64,000 nucleotides of DNA from positions 248,001-312,000 of the forward strand of contig NEEC01000010.1 in assembly GCA_002189035.1 (NCBI GenBank). Reading direction: 5' to 3'. Origin of the DNA: Utricularia gibba. Lineage: Eukaryota; Streptophyta; Magnoliopsida; Lamiales; Lentibulariaceae. The notes beneath the pieces were generated by a model. That model was not told where the DNA came from. It was given only the letters and a program-made list of their open reading frames with translations, and made no database searches. Position numbers and translations under genes: made by a program. Numbering within the stretch: position 1 is the first letter of the stretch; each line of letters starts with the position of its first letter. This document shows positions 23,338-38,868 of this stretch, piece by piece.

Positions 23338-25139
23338 AAAAGGTTTCTTTTTTCGAATTAGATATCCTTCATTTCTCTTTGTGAAAAAACATGTGCTTGA
23401 AGTAAGAATGGGCATGGGCCAACCAAAATTGTGAACCTGGCCTGGCCTATTAGTAATGACTCACTTGTGGGTCGCAGTTATTCATAGATCATAAATTGAG
23501 CCAACTAAGATAAATTTATGACCGATAGAGGTCCAACTTGTATATTCACAAATCGATCTGCACATTTTAAGTAATATTATTAATTATTATTTAATATTTA
23601 TTAAAAATAAAAAACTCACATTCCCAATCCCACAACTAACACTATAAGACAGTCGAACTCACACAACATTTATTAAGGAATATATTAATATTTTTTTTCT
23701 TTGTGCAATGATTACATTTTCATTTTAAAATTTAAAATATTTGTAACCCTTTTACCCTACCCACCGTGGCACTACATACCTAATCCCTAAAAATCCATCT
23801 TAAGAATCCACCCATGGTGACTAAAGACCTCTTTTTTTTTTCAGAGAGAGGTCCCCGCTTTGGGGAAGAATGTTACCACGGGTTCACCAAACATATCACA
23901 AATACGGATAAGCTGACATACATTGAGTTCTCTAAACTATTTAGGCAATAGTTCTCACAATTGATATAATGAGATTACTAGAACTTATGTATGGGTGTTG
24001 ATTAGAGAACTGATTCACTGGTTGAATCGTCTTCAAGATGCTACCATGAGAAGCTAACCAAGTGTCAGTAGCAAGATCTCGAATTTGACAGTAATGGAAG
24101 TAAGCTTAGATTTGATGTCAATAAAGTTATCTTAATCTTAACCTTGCATTTTTGCTCATTACTAATGGGAGTCTAACCATGGCTTGCCTAGTATGGATGA
24201 GAAGGGATGTGACTCCTTAAGGTTGAAGATAGTTGATTGATCAATAAAGAATTCATCATTCATGTTAGCTATGAGATCTTATCTTAAGTAATTGCATCAA
24301 AGCCTAACAGTAAGTTGCGAGCCTAGGGTAATGACACTCGAAGTGCTTGAGTAGGTCATTGAATGTTAGTGCTTAAATGCAATTATAAGTTCGATACATC
24401 AGAAAGACACACACCCATATTTTGGTATCAAATGAGATATAAGTATAATGAAAATTGTTCATTACATGGTGGCTGGTCATTGAAAGACTCAATCAATTTA
24501 CCTGATTATTTTTATATCTTGAGGATTATGATATGTTGCTAGACATCACTCATGATCTATAATGATGAATTTAATTAATTAAAAGTTAATTAATAAATCC
24601 ATTATTATGGCATTAATTGAAAAAACCTATAGTGTCAAACACAATAGTGGAGTCACTCCAATATAAAATTGAATGACACAATTACATGAGATAAAATTGG
24701 TAAAGTGGATAAATTAAATAGAGAGTTATTTTGATATTAATATTGATTAAATTCAAAGTAAAAGATTTGATATAGATAAGATTTGGAACATATATATATC
24801 TCCACAAGATAAGATCTTTACGGAGATTTGATTAGATATGTTATGAAATATCTATCATAAAGATTCGATCCGCAGAGTTTTTCACATCTTCGTTCTCTCT
24901 GAGACTTATCTATATGAGATGATTTCCTATACTAGCACTAAAGGAGGTTGACCAGCATTTTGTGGCTTTGAGAAGGTTATCGTCGGGGTGTTTCACGTGT
25001 GGATACCTTAGAGGTCATCTACTATTGGTGGTTGGTGAACAATGGAGTCCACATAAAGGTATTTTTAGAATCGTCTTATCTAATGTATACTGTCTACTAT
25101 GGTTTGAGTTTATCAAAAGTTTTAAATTCCGCTATCTAC

Positions 25140-27000
25140 TTATAATATGCTTGCTGCATTATTGCCTTATAAAATGCCGTTGATTCAATTTTGTAAAAAC
25201 CTTGGTAATTTTAGTAGTGTTATAGATGAATTAAGTTTTTCAATAATTGATACACTTGTTAATTTGCTTAGTGTTTTCTATTCCTCTACTAAATTATTAA
25301 GTGGTTTTTATTATCCAACTATACATTTGATTTTCCAATCACTTGTCCAAATTTCCTATGTTTTTAGTAAATTTTCAAGGCTGCCATTTTTTTATCAAAT
25401 AATAGCACAAATGAAATTTTTTTTTTCAAATATTATCATGAAATTCCTAATTTTTATTTTGTTGGTAAAATTCATGATCCTAGGATAAAGAAAAAAGATT
25501 TAAAAACTCTTTTTGATGTGTTTTGTAAATGTTCGTAGTGTACACACCTCTTCTACACATTCTTCTTATGGAGAATACATGTTATATAATAATAATACAA
25601 TAGTTGAAGAGAATAATGATGATTTCTTTGATATAATGTCTAATATTTTGCTACAAAACTCAAGTTCTAGCATGAATTTCTATGCTTTTGTAACTAGTAC
25701 TGCAGTCTCGTGTTTTATTTCTAGTTAGGATTAAATCTATGATCTAGTCCCAACCTCAGTTTTAATTGTTTCCCGAAGCAATGGGGCAATTGTCGGCCAA
25801 CTCAGTTCCCTAGGAGCCGAAAAGAGCACAGTGACATTGCAGAGAATATGGACAAAAAATTAATGATGAGAGATATCCCATTGGAGAACACGACACACAA
25901 TTCTGAAGGAAAAGGATTGAAGAAAAATCGCAAGAACACATGGGAGAGGAGTAGGACGATCCAGAAAAATAAGTTCTCCTTTGAAGATTTCTTTTGCTCT
26001 TAAAGAACATTATTCCTAGTTTAAAACATTTCTAGCTTTACTGTGTGAACCATTCACTTTTTCTGTTTGTGTTATGTACTATTTGTTGTTGTTTAACTTT
26101 GAAACTAGAATGTTACTTAGGATATATTATGAAAACGCTTTCTTTTTTCTTATCATGAACAGCTAAAGCACCTAGTGGTGTCTTGGGGTAAAGAGGTTAG
26201 CAAGTTTGTTGTTTACTAAACCAAATTAACCAAGTGTCACATTATTTTCTTATAAACTAGGATAGATTCAGGAGGGGGAAGTAATGAAGCTCACTAGAGT
26301 AATTCTAATTAGAGGTAGACCAAACATTAGGGAAAACAAAGGTTTGAATAGACTTAGGCCTTTGCTTGTTATATGAATGACCTATGATTTAGGAGGAATA
26401 GTTGTAGCAATTTGTATATTAACTCTAGGAGTTCCAAAGCACCACACCCATCTCATCTTATATACAACCAAGTTCAAAAGTTTGTTGCTTTTCGTTATTG
26501 TATTTTATCATAAATCTACCTTAGTCGTAGTTAAACTAAATCTATCAATGTGACATTGATTTCATGCATTAATAATCACATGACAAGCACCTGCTCTTTG
26601 TGTTCGACCCTAAACACTACGTTCATCATTGTATTATGTTTGAATGTGTATTAGGTTTATAAATTTATTTGATCAAAGAGTTTTCATATTTATGACGTGT
26701 GTAGATTTTTCGTTTATCATATAATAACTTGGTGGAAAATCAATTCTATCAATTTTCCTATTTTGACTAGAATGGTTAAAGATATTCTTACTGTTTTAGT
26801 GTCAATTGTCCCTTTAGAGTGTGGATTTAGTGAAAGTGGGAGAACATTGACAAAGAAAAGATAAAAACTTGCTCCTAATACATTGGAAGCTTGTGTATGC
26901 CTAAAAAATTGGAATGATGCAAAAAGGATGAAGAAAAATTGTGAATTGCATTCTAAAGAGGAGTATGAACATTTGACTTCAAGATTGTAGTCTTAAAGTG
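25140..27000 (+). pseudogene. hAT transposase remnant split by a solo LTR
   Basis: Before the break, about 25200-25630 encodes pieces of the hAT RNase-H-like region: S-T-K-L-L-S-G-F-Y-Y-P-T, then F-V-L-V-K-F-M-I-L-like sequence, then N-N-D-D-F-F-D-I. After the break (26720-27000) comes the dimerisation region: ITWWKINSINFPILTRMVKD, later L-E-C-G-F-S-E-S-G-R-T-L-T. Deleting LTR-B plus one TATAA copy restores a continuous frame across the junction. A stop (AGA TAA) follows T-K-K-R and other frameshifts occur, so it is not functional. The N-terminal BED zinc finger is absent. Confidence 0.75.
25637..26719 (+). repeat. LTR-B solo LTR inside the hAT transposase
   Basis: It starts TGTCTAATATTTTGC and ends TTTTTCGTTTATCA. 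TATAA precedes (25632-25636) and follows (26720-26724). The body matches the copies at 29249 and 53097, for example ATCTAGTCCCAACC, TGGATAGATTCAGGAGGGGGAAG-like sequence near 26265, AGGTAGACCAAA and CATGACAAGCACCTGCTCTT. It is the most diverged of the three copies with exact duplications. Confidence 0.85.
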
Positions 27001-27430
27001 AAGCTATTCTATGGTGATATTTGGCTTCATAAGTTAATTCTTCATGGGTATAGATATTTGGCTTCATTTTATTTTGTAATTTGCATTATGTGGACAAATC
27101 AATAAAATCACGAGGTATCATCCTTGTTTTAATTTATTTCTGAATTTGAATTTAAATATACCAAAATTTCATAATTTAACTAATTTTTATACTTATTTTT
27201 TCAAAAAACTATGGTGATCAAGACTAATTGGACCCATAGGTTAGCCCAACTCGTATATAAATGTGCAATTTCAAAGGACTTGCATCTTGGGTTGGGCCAC
27301 CAATGAGTCGATCTGTGCATAGGTTCATTTTAGATTCTGACACATAGGTTTGACTTGTTAGGTTACAGAAGCTATTGGGCCACACATGCAACCCATTGGG
27401 CCTAACTTGTGCCTACCTTCCAGCTTGAAA

Positions 27431-27738
27431 GGTGCACATGTTGGGCCTGATAGTTGTGTCATGAAGATGGGGTCAACGGTTATTCCATGATCAAAAGCAG
27501 TTGCTACCATGAGTGATCATCAAGACATGAGTGAAGAGTTTGAACAGGATGATGAGTTCTATTAGTTTCGAGTGGGAGAGGTGATGCTCATCTAAGCAAA
27601 GAGCATATGGATCAATGATCCTAATGAGAATAGTATAGTGACTTATTGTGGTGTTCCTCTTATCTAATATAGTAAGTGCTTGAACATAGAGAATTCATTA
27701 GTTGGAACTTGTTCTCAACACCGAGAAGTTTTGTGAAG
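27431..27738. other. Spacer between hAT and LTR-A, no gene seen
   Basis: About 300 bp with no recognised feature. Confidence 0.4.
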
Positions 27739-28718
27739 TGTTATTTTCCACATAATTATTATGTATTATTAAGTGTTAATTTAGAATTAAGTCACCCAAA
27801 TTAGAAGTTAATTATAGTTATTTGTATATATTTTTGTGTTGTTCTTCATGTATTTTCACCCAAAATGACAAAAAGTAGTCTTGGAGAGTTGTTTTTCGCA
27901 CCTCTCCACCAAAGGGAGGGAGAACACTTTCTTTTTAGCAATTTTAGTTTCTATTTTCATAGCCATTCGTGGCTAAACCTTCTTAGTTTCCGGGAATTGA
28001 TAAATTTTTCTTCAATGTCTTGAGCACACATCTCGATTCTTCTCTGAATTTCTTCTAGTTTTTGAATATTTTTACACATTATGTTACAGTCTTTCTGTAA
28101 TTTCTCCTAGTCATGATCATGAGTAGCTGGCCATTGCTCATAGATTTTAATGTAGAACAAAGTGAAGAGCATCATCTCCAACCCTATTGGTTTGAGGGAG
28201 ATAGCGAATTGTCTATGATCGAGATAATTCGTTAATGGTAGATAGTGGCCTCGTACCCACCCTTAGTCATTGCTAACAGCTGAGCACATGTGCATAATTC
28301 AATTTTGAAGCCCATTGATGACAATCCTCTTTTATTCTCAATCATCCAAGGGAAAATCACATGAGACTATTCTGTGCCTTCTTGTAAAAGAGTGTAAAGG
28401 AGAGTAGACTATTCCTTGTTCCTATAATTAATTATTCGGAAGAAACTTGTCAAAGTTAAGGCAAGGAGAGAAAGAGGAGGAAACGAAATCTCTTTTCTAG
28501 GAACTGCTTCCCTAGTCAAAGTTCATTACTTACATTGTATTCTGTATTCTGTATTCTAACACTTCTAAACCCCTTTTATTAACTCATGACAATTTGCAAA
28601 AGTTTCTACAAAACAATTTTCACAAAACTCAACTCCCTAAGATCGGTACTCATACTAGATTTTAATTGTGTTTTATGCTTTTTATATTTCAAATTTTTTG
28701 AGGAAACCATACGCTACA
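27739..28718 (-). repeat. LTR-A family copy, minus orientation
   Basis: It starts TGTTATTTTCCACATAATT and contains AATTAAGTCACCC, the reverse complement of the LTR-A right end. It ends GAGGAAACCATACGCTACA, the reverse complement of the LTR-A left end (here CA rather than TA). Internal matches are GGGAGTTGAGT in reverse near 28630 (CTCAACTCCCTAAGATCG) and the GGAAATTCTT-type gene-poor body. No matching 5-bp flanks were found. Confidence 0.7.
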
Positions 28719-29248
28719 AATTTTTGTTGATGTTGTCGAGGAGTTGTGTATAGTTTTTCTTTTGCTTGTCTTTTTCTTTCTTTCTTCTTCTCTTTCTTTC
28801 GTTTATGTTTTGTTGCTATGTTTTTCTCTTTTTATGCATTCAACTCCACCAAAGTGTCACCCAAGTTTAAGATCATACTAGGAAGCCTTGTGTCCCATAT
28901 ATCTAGAGATTGAGTGCACATTTTTGAAGAAAAAGAGAGAACTTCTAGTTCATCTATTGACAGAGAAATGGCTATTCAACTATCTACTGGAATCCCCATG
29001 GTTCACATAGAATAGGAGCAATAGCATCCTGAAACTTTTCCTGTCGTGCCAATCACTAATTATAACCCAGCACTAAGGACAATTAAAAAAGAAATCACTA
29101 CAAACCACATTGACCAACCACTCTACATCATTTTTTACGGAGAATAGGACTTTGAGCTATCCCTATATCTATTTTAGACACTTTCTAAGTTGTTTGGGAG
29201 AGAGAATGATGACCCCAACTACCATCAATGAGAGTTGCACATGGCTTG
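28719..29248 (+). pseudogene. Retrotransposon relic, left half, interrupted by LTR-B
   Basis: 28880-29248 resembles 2430-2740 and continues after the LTR-B insertion at 30420. The joined host sequence reads ...GTTGCACATGGCTTG then TACATTCATGTGCTC. Frames are broken and family assignment is uncertain; gag is the best guess. Confidence 0.4.
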
Positions 29249-30419
29249 TGATAACACATATTTTTGAGTGACTTAATGCATGGAATTTACTCATTTTGTG
29301 CTATAAAAATTATGTTTTATTGCCTAGTTCTATATTTTTGCACATAAGTACCGTAATAGTGTCAATTTAGTCTTAGTTGGAACTAAATCTGCGATTTAGT
29401 CCCAACCTTCTAATAGTTTTATTTGAGTAATGTAGTGCAGGTCGCAACACAAATCCCTAGGAGTCGAATATGCATAGTGTAGTGGTAGAAGATGAGTACA
29501 AAAGCCTGAAAAGTGGTACACACAAAATCCAAGGAGAAAAAAAAGGGATTTTTTGGACAAAAGGAGGAAAAAGTTGGAGAGAGGGGTAGATCTCCCTTTA
29601 GAGACTAACGACAAGTTTCTGGAGATTTTTCTGAAGGAAGAAGAAGGAGGGGAACGACGAACTAGAAGAACACAGCTTCTCTTGAGAATTTATTTTCATT
29701 CTTGACGTTTATTAGTCCTAGCTAAGACTAGATTTGGATTTCCTGCGTGAAAAAAATATCTTTTCCACTTCTACTGGATATTGCTCATTGTTGTTTAGCT
29801 TTAAAGCAAGGATGTTGTTTAGGATATGCTATGAAAACATTTTCCTTTACCTTATCATGAGTGGCTAAGCACTTAGGGGGGTGCCTTGGGTGAAAAGGGG
29901 AGAAATATGCTAATCAATCCTTAGACCTAATAAACCATAGGTCACACCACTTCCTTAACAAACCAGGATAGATCCAGGAGGGGGAAGTAGTAAAACCCAA
30001 CTTAACAACTCTAATTAGAGGTAGACCAAAGATTAGGGGGAAAAACAAGAATCCGGATAGACCTAAATCTTGTGAGTTAGTTATATGGCTTATGATTTAT
30101 GTGAGCTTGTTTGGTGATAGACATACATTCCCTAGGAGTCCCAAGGCATCACCATTTCATTCCAGAAACTACCGAATCCCAAAACTTGTTGCTTTTCCTT
30201 ACTGCATTCCATCGTAGTTCTGTTTTATTCCTAGCTAAGACCAATTTTACCAACGTGACACTGATTTCATGCATTAACTTTCACATAACAAGCACCTGCT
30301 CTTCGTGTTCGACCCTAATCACTATGCTCATAATTGTTTTATGCTTGAATGTGTGTTAGGTTATAAATTTATTTGATAGGAAAGTTTACATTTACGATGT
30401 GTGAATTTTTCGTTTATCA
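29249..30419 (+). repeat. LTR-B solo LTR with perfect target duplication
   Basis: 1171 bp, TGATAACACATATTTTTG ... TTTTTCGTTTATCA. GCTTG lies on both sides (29244-29248 and 30420-30424). It is close in length and sequence to 53097-54269. It contains a near-palindromic AACTAAATCTGCGATTTAGT near 29380. There are no internal genes. Confidence 0.9.
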
Positions 30420-30424
30420 GCTTG

Positions 30425-31330
30425 TACATTCATGTGCTCAAAAGGTGCAACATGAAATCAAGTCAAGTTGCAAATCTTCCCTTTTAATCTCACCAAGCTA
30501 GCCTTGGAGTGGCTCTATGGACTGCCTCCATCCTCTATTGCTAACTAACAGCAAATGTTTCAGAAATTTCTTAAACATACCCACCATACAACAAAGTGAA
30601 GGAAAAATTTGCAAGAATATTATGATCGATTCAACCGAATCTGCAAGACTTATTCACATGCCAAGGAGGTTCTCGCTCAACACATGAGCAATCCTTGCAC
30701 TTGTGATCTCCATGGGGCTTATCACTTCTTATGATATCTAAAGAGAACCATTGGCAATGCTTTATGAGTGCAACCCTAACAAGAGAACTTCATGCATTTA
30801 GAGATAATGATTGGGCGAAATGCATAGAAACACAATGTTTTGTGTTTGGTTTTAGAATATTTTTCGGACACCATCTTATAAGTTACACTATCCAAAATAA
30901 AAAAAGTTGTTGCACATAGCTCAACCAAAGCTTGTGCCATGTCATCCACTACATGTGAACTATTTTGGATTAGGAATCTCTTGTAATGCTTTGGGAAGCC
31001 TATTGCTGATCCAATTTCTCTCTTCTATGACAAGTCTGCCATCCAATACATGTTTCATTTATACACTCATGAGCTGCCACAAGATGAAGTGCTCATTGCG
31101 AGACTTGGAAGAAAGGGACATGCTGTGAGTGATAAGATACACTTGCAACAAAGGTTGATGTCGGCATTCTCAAGCTCAAATGGCTGATATCCTTACCAAA
31201 GATCTTACCATTGCTCATTGCGAGACTTGGAAGAAAGAGACATGATGTGAGTGATATTCTTGGAGTTAGGTTCAAGGTGGTTGGGGTATCATGGGTTTCA
31301 CTCTTGGCTCTTTTCAAGGAGAAGAAAGAG
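30425..31330 (+). pseudogene. Gag-like relic and Ty1/copia RNase H fragment
   Basis: 30425-30720 continues the relic left of LTR-B (a Y-Y-D-R-F-N-R-I-C stretch is gag-like). From about 30780 the plus strand resembles copia RNase H: LHAFRDNDWAKCIETQCFVF, then F-F-G-H-H-L-I-S-Y, then a frame-shifted S-S-T-like region and an A-D-I-L-T-K-D-like segment near 31185. Stops and frame changes are frequent. Two similar blocks GCTCATTGCGAGACTTGGAA occur at about 31091 and 31210. The two parts may come from different elements. Confidence 0.6.
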
Positions 31331-32297
31331 AAGCCCGAGTCATAGCTTCACCATTTGTGTGTTTTAAGGAGAAGAAGAACAAACATTAACGAGTATTTCG
31401 TCTTTCCAACTATTTTTATGGGTTTTCTTTTCGGTTGCTTTTTAGAGTCATGATGTGTGTTTGACTTCTCTTTGCACCTTCATCTCTAGATCGTCTAACT
31501 TTTGGAGTATCGTCTAAATTTGTTGTTACAAACAAGTCTTAATTAAAGTGGCATTGTTTTGTGATTAGTATAAACCTTTGTTCCAAGTGTATCTTATATT
31601 ATGTATCCTAAGCCTAGTAACCCTATCATGAATTTGAAAATGCATGTTATGCAATTGCAGGGCGTTTAAAAAAATGAGTTTAATTCATCTTTTGATGTAA
31701 TTATAAGTTTTAATTGAATTTTTTATAATGATTGAATTGATTTATTAAGTTTTAATTATATTTATTATACAATATTAATAGAAACGTAAATTTTTTTAAA
31801 ATTCAAGTTTTAATCTTTTTTATAAAACTTATTTAAATCTATCAATTTATGCATTTTAATTAAATTCGACCTGGGCCACCCCAGCCCACTCCAGCCTGCG
31901 CTCTAAGGCCTGAGCCCCTGAGCCTAAATGTAAATTCAAAGTCCGCATGGGCCGGGTTAAAGGCCCCTTACAAAATAAAATTTAGAAAATAGTATATAAT
32001 TCATGGGTCACGAGCCAGGAAATATTGGGACGTTATGACGTACCGTATCACGGTATGAGTCCCACGCTTTTGTTGGGCCCGCTATGGAGGGCTGGCTGGA
32101 TGGGCCAACCCGCACCACGCGCAGGCGCAGCCTATGCTAATGTAGCCGTTGAGTGCGGGATGCATGTTGATGTCGAAGCTTCTGTGCAATTCCAATTCCA
32201 TCCTCAAAGTTGCCGCGTTTTCCTAGTCTCAAATTATCCTCTTCTTCTGCGTTGCGTCAGTTGCTCACACTCGCAATCCCTTGGGTTTGATTCCAGA
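31331..32297. other. Spacer and 5' flank of MCM8
   Basis: 31331-31860 is AT-rich with no gene. 31870-31970 is GC-rich with repeated GGGCC-type words that recall a hAT end, but no partner end was found. 32025-32297 is probably MCM8 promoter or leader; its frame is open but does not look like MCM8. Confidence 0.4.
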
Positions 32298-36397
<4,100 letters not shown>

Positions 36398-36713
36398 TTA
36401 TGCAACCAACGAGGACCGAATGTACAGTTGACAGAACTGCGTAAATGAATCGTCGACGTATTGCAAAAAGAGTTTTTTTTTTCCTACTTTACAAGACATG
36501 CACATCAATTATCACAGATCATGTGACGCAAGCAATCTGCAGGAGCTGCAAGAGCAGGCAATATGTGACACCCGATAACCCATTAGGGAGTTACAAGTTA
36601 CAACAAGCGAACATAATGTTGAAGCAATCTATGCGTCTCTTTGCTAAATAACTCGCCACATGAAGTTGCAAACGAGAAAAAGAAAAAAAGGAGCAGGAAT
36701 TATGTTGCGTTAT

Positions 36714-38030
36714 TCAGAGTTCAAACTCTTCTTCACGAAGTGCCACTTCTGCAGCTTCTTCCTCCTCCTCATCGAGTACAAAGTACTCATTTTTCTCAAG
36801 TGGTCTAAACATGTAAAAGATGACCGCGTAGAAGGCAAGACTAGCAATCTCCTCCCCTGCATAAGCGACCCATTGGTACTTATAAGCAGCGATTGTCCTG
36901 AGAGCAAACACCACGATCCTGGTGAAGTACAGGTAGCCAATCACAACTATGTAAAACTGCCTAAAGAGTGTCAGCTTTGCCAAATTCCTTGCGGCTTTCC
37001 CATCAGTTTTAGATGTCTCCCTCAAGGATCTAATGGACCATAGAATAGGGAAAATAATAGCACAACAACAAATGATGTCCACAATCAGAAAAACCTGATT
37101 CCAGGTCACCCAGTCCTTGATAAAGGGTCCAGTTTCCCCAATAACAATGGAGGCTACATTGGCCAATACTTGTAAGGGGATAACAATCATCAGTACCTTC
37201 TTTTCCCTTTCCTGCAAAAAGGGCTTCAAGAAGGACCACCCAGTACCGATCAAAACTATAACAGTGAACAACAAGACAACCCTGATGCACTGGAAAATGT
37301 AGAACAATATATCCCATCCATGAGGTGTTCCAGTCACTTTAACATAATGCTTATCTTCCGCAGCACAAAGCAAGTTCAAAGCTTTCATGATCACAAGAAC
37401 CCCCATCAGCAAATGAATCCTGTGAACCGACTTCTTATTTAGGATGCAGAAATAGATCCAGCATCCCAAGAATGCAAAATATACCACAGAGAAGCAGAAG
37501 TACAAAGCCGGCGTTTGCGTCAATCCGGCAGATAAATAGTCCTTCTCAACTCTTCCGCCACCATCCATATTGTAAAGCTCGGTTCTTACGTCCATGGTAA
37601 CTTTCGATTCAGGCGCACAATTGGCAAAAAAGAGCGAATATTCATTTGGAGAAGTGACAGGATACGAAAGATTGAAGGAGGAAGAAGGCGGTGGAGAGAG
37701 ATCTCTGAAAGTGAAGAGTAGATTAATATACTTGGAATCGAGGACGCAAAATGAAGGATTGGACTGCAGCTCAAGGAGCACTTGAACTAGGGATTCTTCC
37801 GAGAGAAGGAAGAAACCTAATTGAGATGGGTTCGCAGCGGCGAGACTAGAGATCACAAGGACCCCCGAGACGGTGATGGTAGCGTGGCCCGTGTGCGTGA
37901 ATCCGAATCGTTCGAACAAAATCATTGAGCGAGAATCCGACAAGATCTTAAGGTTTTTTATCTCGGCAACAGAGAAGGGGAGGAGGAGGAGGAGGAGGAG
38001 AATAGGGAAAAGAAAAATGAGCTTTGTCAT
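36714..38030 (-). CDS. GOST/CAND-type seven-transmembrane protein (lung 7-TM receptor family)
   Basis: An intronless frame of 438 residues. I chose the ATG at 38030 because it directly precedes a signal peptide (MTKLIFLFPILLLLLLLPFS); an in-frame ATG 105 bp upstream would put a proline-rich tail before it. Residues about 25-185 form a luminal beta-rich domain (FERFGFTHTGHATITVSG; SLFFANCAPESKVTMDV). Seven hydrophobic segments follow from about 185 to 415, with the family motif HRIHLLMGVLVIMKALNLL and TGTPHGWDILFYIFQ. The tail is acidic (DEEEEEAAEVALREEEFEL). In plants these are the candidate GPCRs CAND6/7; animal relatives are GPR107/108 and TMEM87, which work in Golgi traffic. The protein is intact and full length. 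Confidence 0.9.
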   Translation of the reverse strand: MTKLIFLFPILLLLLLLPFSVAEIKNLKILSDSRSMILFERFGFTHTGHATITVSGVLVISSLAAANPSQLGFFLLSEESLVQVLLELQSNPSFCVLDSKYINLLFTFRDLSPPPSSSFNLSYPVTSPNEYSLFFANCAPESKVTMDVRTELYNMDGGGRVEKDYLSAGLTQTPALYFCFSVVYFAFLGCWIYFCILNKKSVHRIHLLMGVLVIMKALNLLCAAEDKHYVKVTGTPHGWDILFYIFQCIRVVLLFTVIVLIGTGWSFLKPFLQEREKKVLMIVIPLQVLANVASIVIGETGPFIKDWVTWNQVFLIVDIICCCAIIFPILWSIRSLRETSKTDGKAARNLAKLTLFRQFYIVVIGYLYFTRIVVFALRTIAAYKYQWVAYAGEEIASLAFYAVIFYMFRPLEKNEYFVLDEEEEEAAEVALREEEFEL

Positions 38031-38868
38031 TTTGTACCGCCGGCACAAGAGAAGGCACCCGGAAGCTGGAGAGCAAAGAGGCGGACAATTGGAGAATGGC
38101 GGAGGGGAGGGGGTTGGAAGGGGAAGGCGAGCCAATTTCGCCGGAAAGGGGAATAAAAAAACAAAACCGTCTACCGTGGTATGGTACGCCTAAATGAATT
38201 AACTGGAAAAGCGCACTCTTGAACTTGAAAAGAATCCAATTGAAGTCCCTGAAAGAGTGACTACCGGGAGGGATCTCAAGTTTCACAAGCCAAGAAAGAC
38301 GACACCCCACAAGAAGAAGAAGCCATTGAACGGCGGCATTCCTCTCAGATCTCAACTTAGTTGGTCAATCTGTTTTCAAGTGATGGTGACATGACTTGGC
38401 TTGCGGTGCGGCATCAAGAGTCGGTGCCCGTGGACTTGTGTTTGAGGATTTTTAGTATTTTTTGGAGCATTTTATGTACCCCAGTTTGTGAAAATGCCTC
38501 AAGAATGCTCGTAAACGGAGCACCTCCACTAGACGGACTCTTTTGTCTGTTTGGTGACTCCCCTATATTGCAACCACGATGTGTTTCTCTATAGTTGGGA
38601 GGGATAGAGGCCAGGCCAAGCCCATTCTGTCGGCTCGGGTGCCATCGGGTTTCTGGGAAAGTCTCCATCGCGTGCTTCCTCTTAGTCCTCGTTGAGTTGA
38701 CTCTTGGGTGTAGACACGGTGCTACCTTCCCATCACAATGCAAATGTGTCGGCCAGCGGAGAGGAGAGGTGAGCCATCTCAACGCCCAAAAATATTTCTT
38801 TATAAATCGGGGTGCGGTGCGGGTTGGGGGGCGCTGCGCGCCACTTCTCTGTCGCTCATCAATGCAAA
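38031..38868. promoter_or_regulatory. Shared upstream region between two divergent genes
   Basis: The 838 bp between the start codons of the GOST gene (-) and the TAXI-like gene (+) must hold both promoters. A TATA box serves the plus-strand gene; none is obvious for the minus-strand gene. Frames on both strands here (for example 38595-38800) have no recognised product. A Lys-rich open stretch runs through 38215-38340. Confidence 0.6.
38801..38807 (+). promoter_or_regulatory. TATA box of the TAXI-like gene
   Basis: TATAAAT lies 62 bp before the chosen ATG, which leaves a leader of about 30-40 nt. It stands in otherwise GC-rich sequence, which makes it more convincing. Confidence 0.7.

Larger units (their letters stand above)
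23403..27422 (+). mobile_element. hAT DNA transposon, decayed and interrupted
   Basis: The flanks are 8-mers GCTTGAAG (23395-23402) and GCTTGAAA (27423-27430), the 8-bp duplication typical of hAT with one change. Ends are imperfect inverted repeats (TAAGAATGGGCA versus TGGAAGGTAGGCA on the reverse strand). Both ends carry the GGGCC/GGCCC-rich subterminal sequence characteristic of hAT (GGGCATGGGCC left; GGGCCTAACTTGTGCC right). Inside are a transposase relic (25140-27000) and a nested LTR-B. The block 23810-25130 has no hAT similarity and may be another nested LTR; its ends were not resolved. The element length without LTR-B is about 2.9 kb. Confidence 0.75.

Noticed and set aside
30300-30320. 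tRNA B-box-like GTTCGACCC
   Set aside because: It belongs to a conserved LTR-B segment found in several copies; no cloverleaf or A-box accompanies it.
37948-38355. 135-codon minus-strand frame overlapping the GOST gene start
   Set aside because: It is out of frame with the conserved protein and has no recognisable family; it is a shadow of GC-rich sequence.
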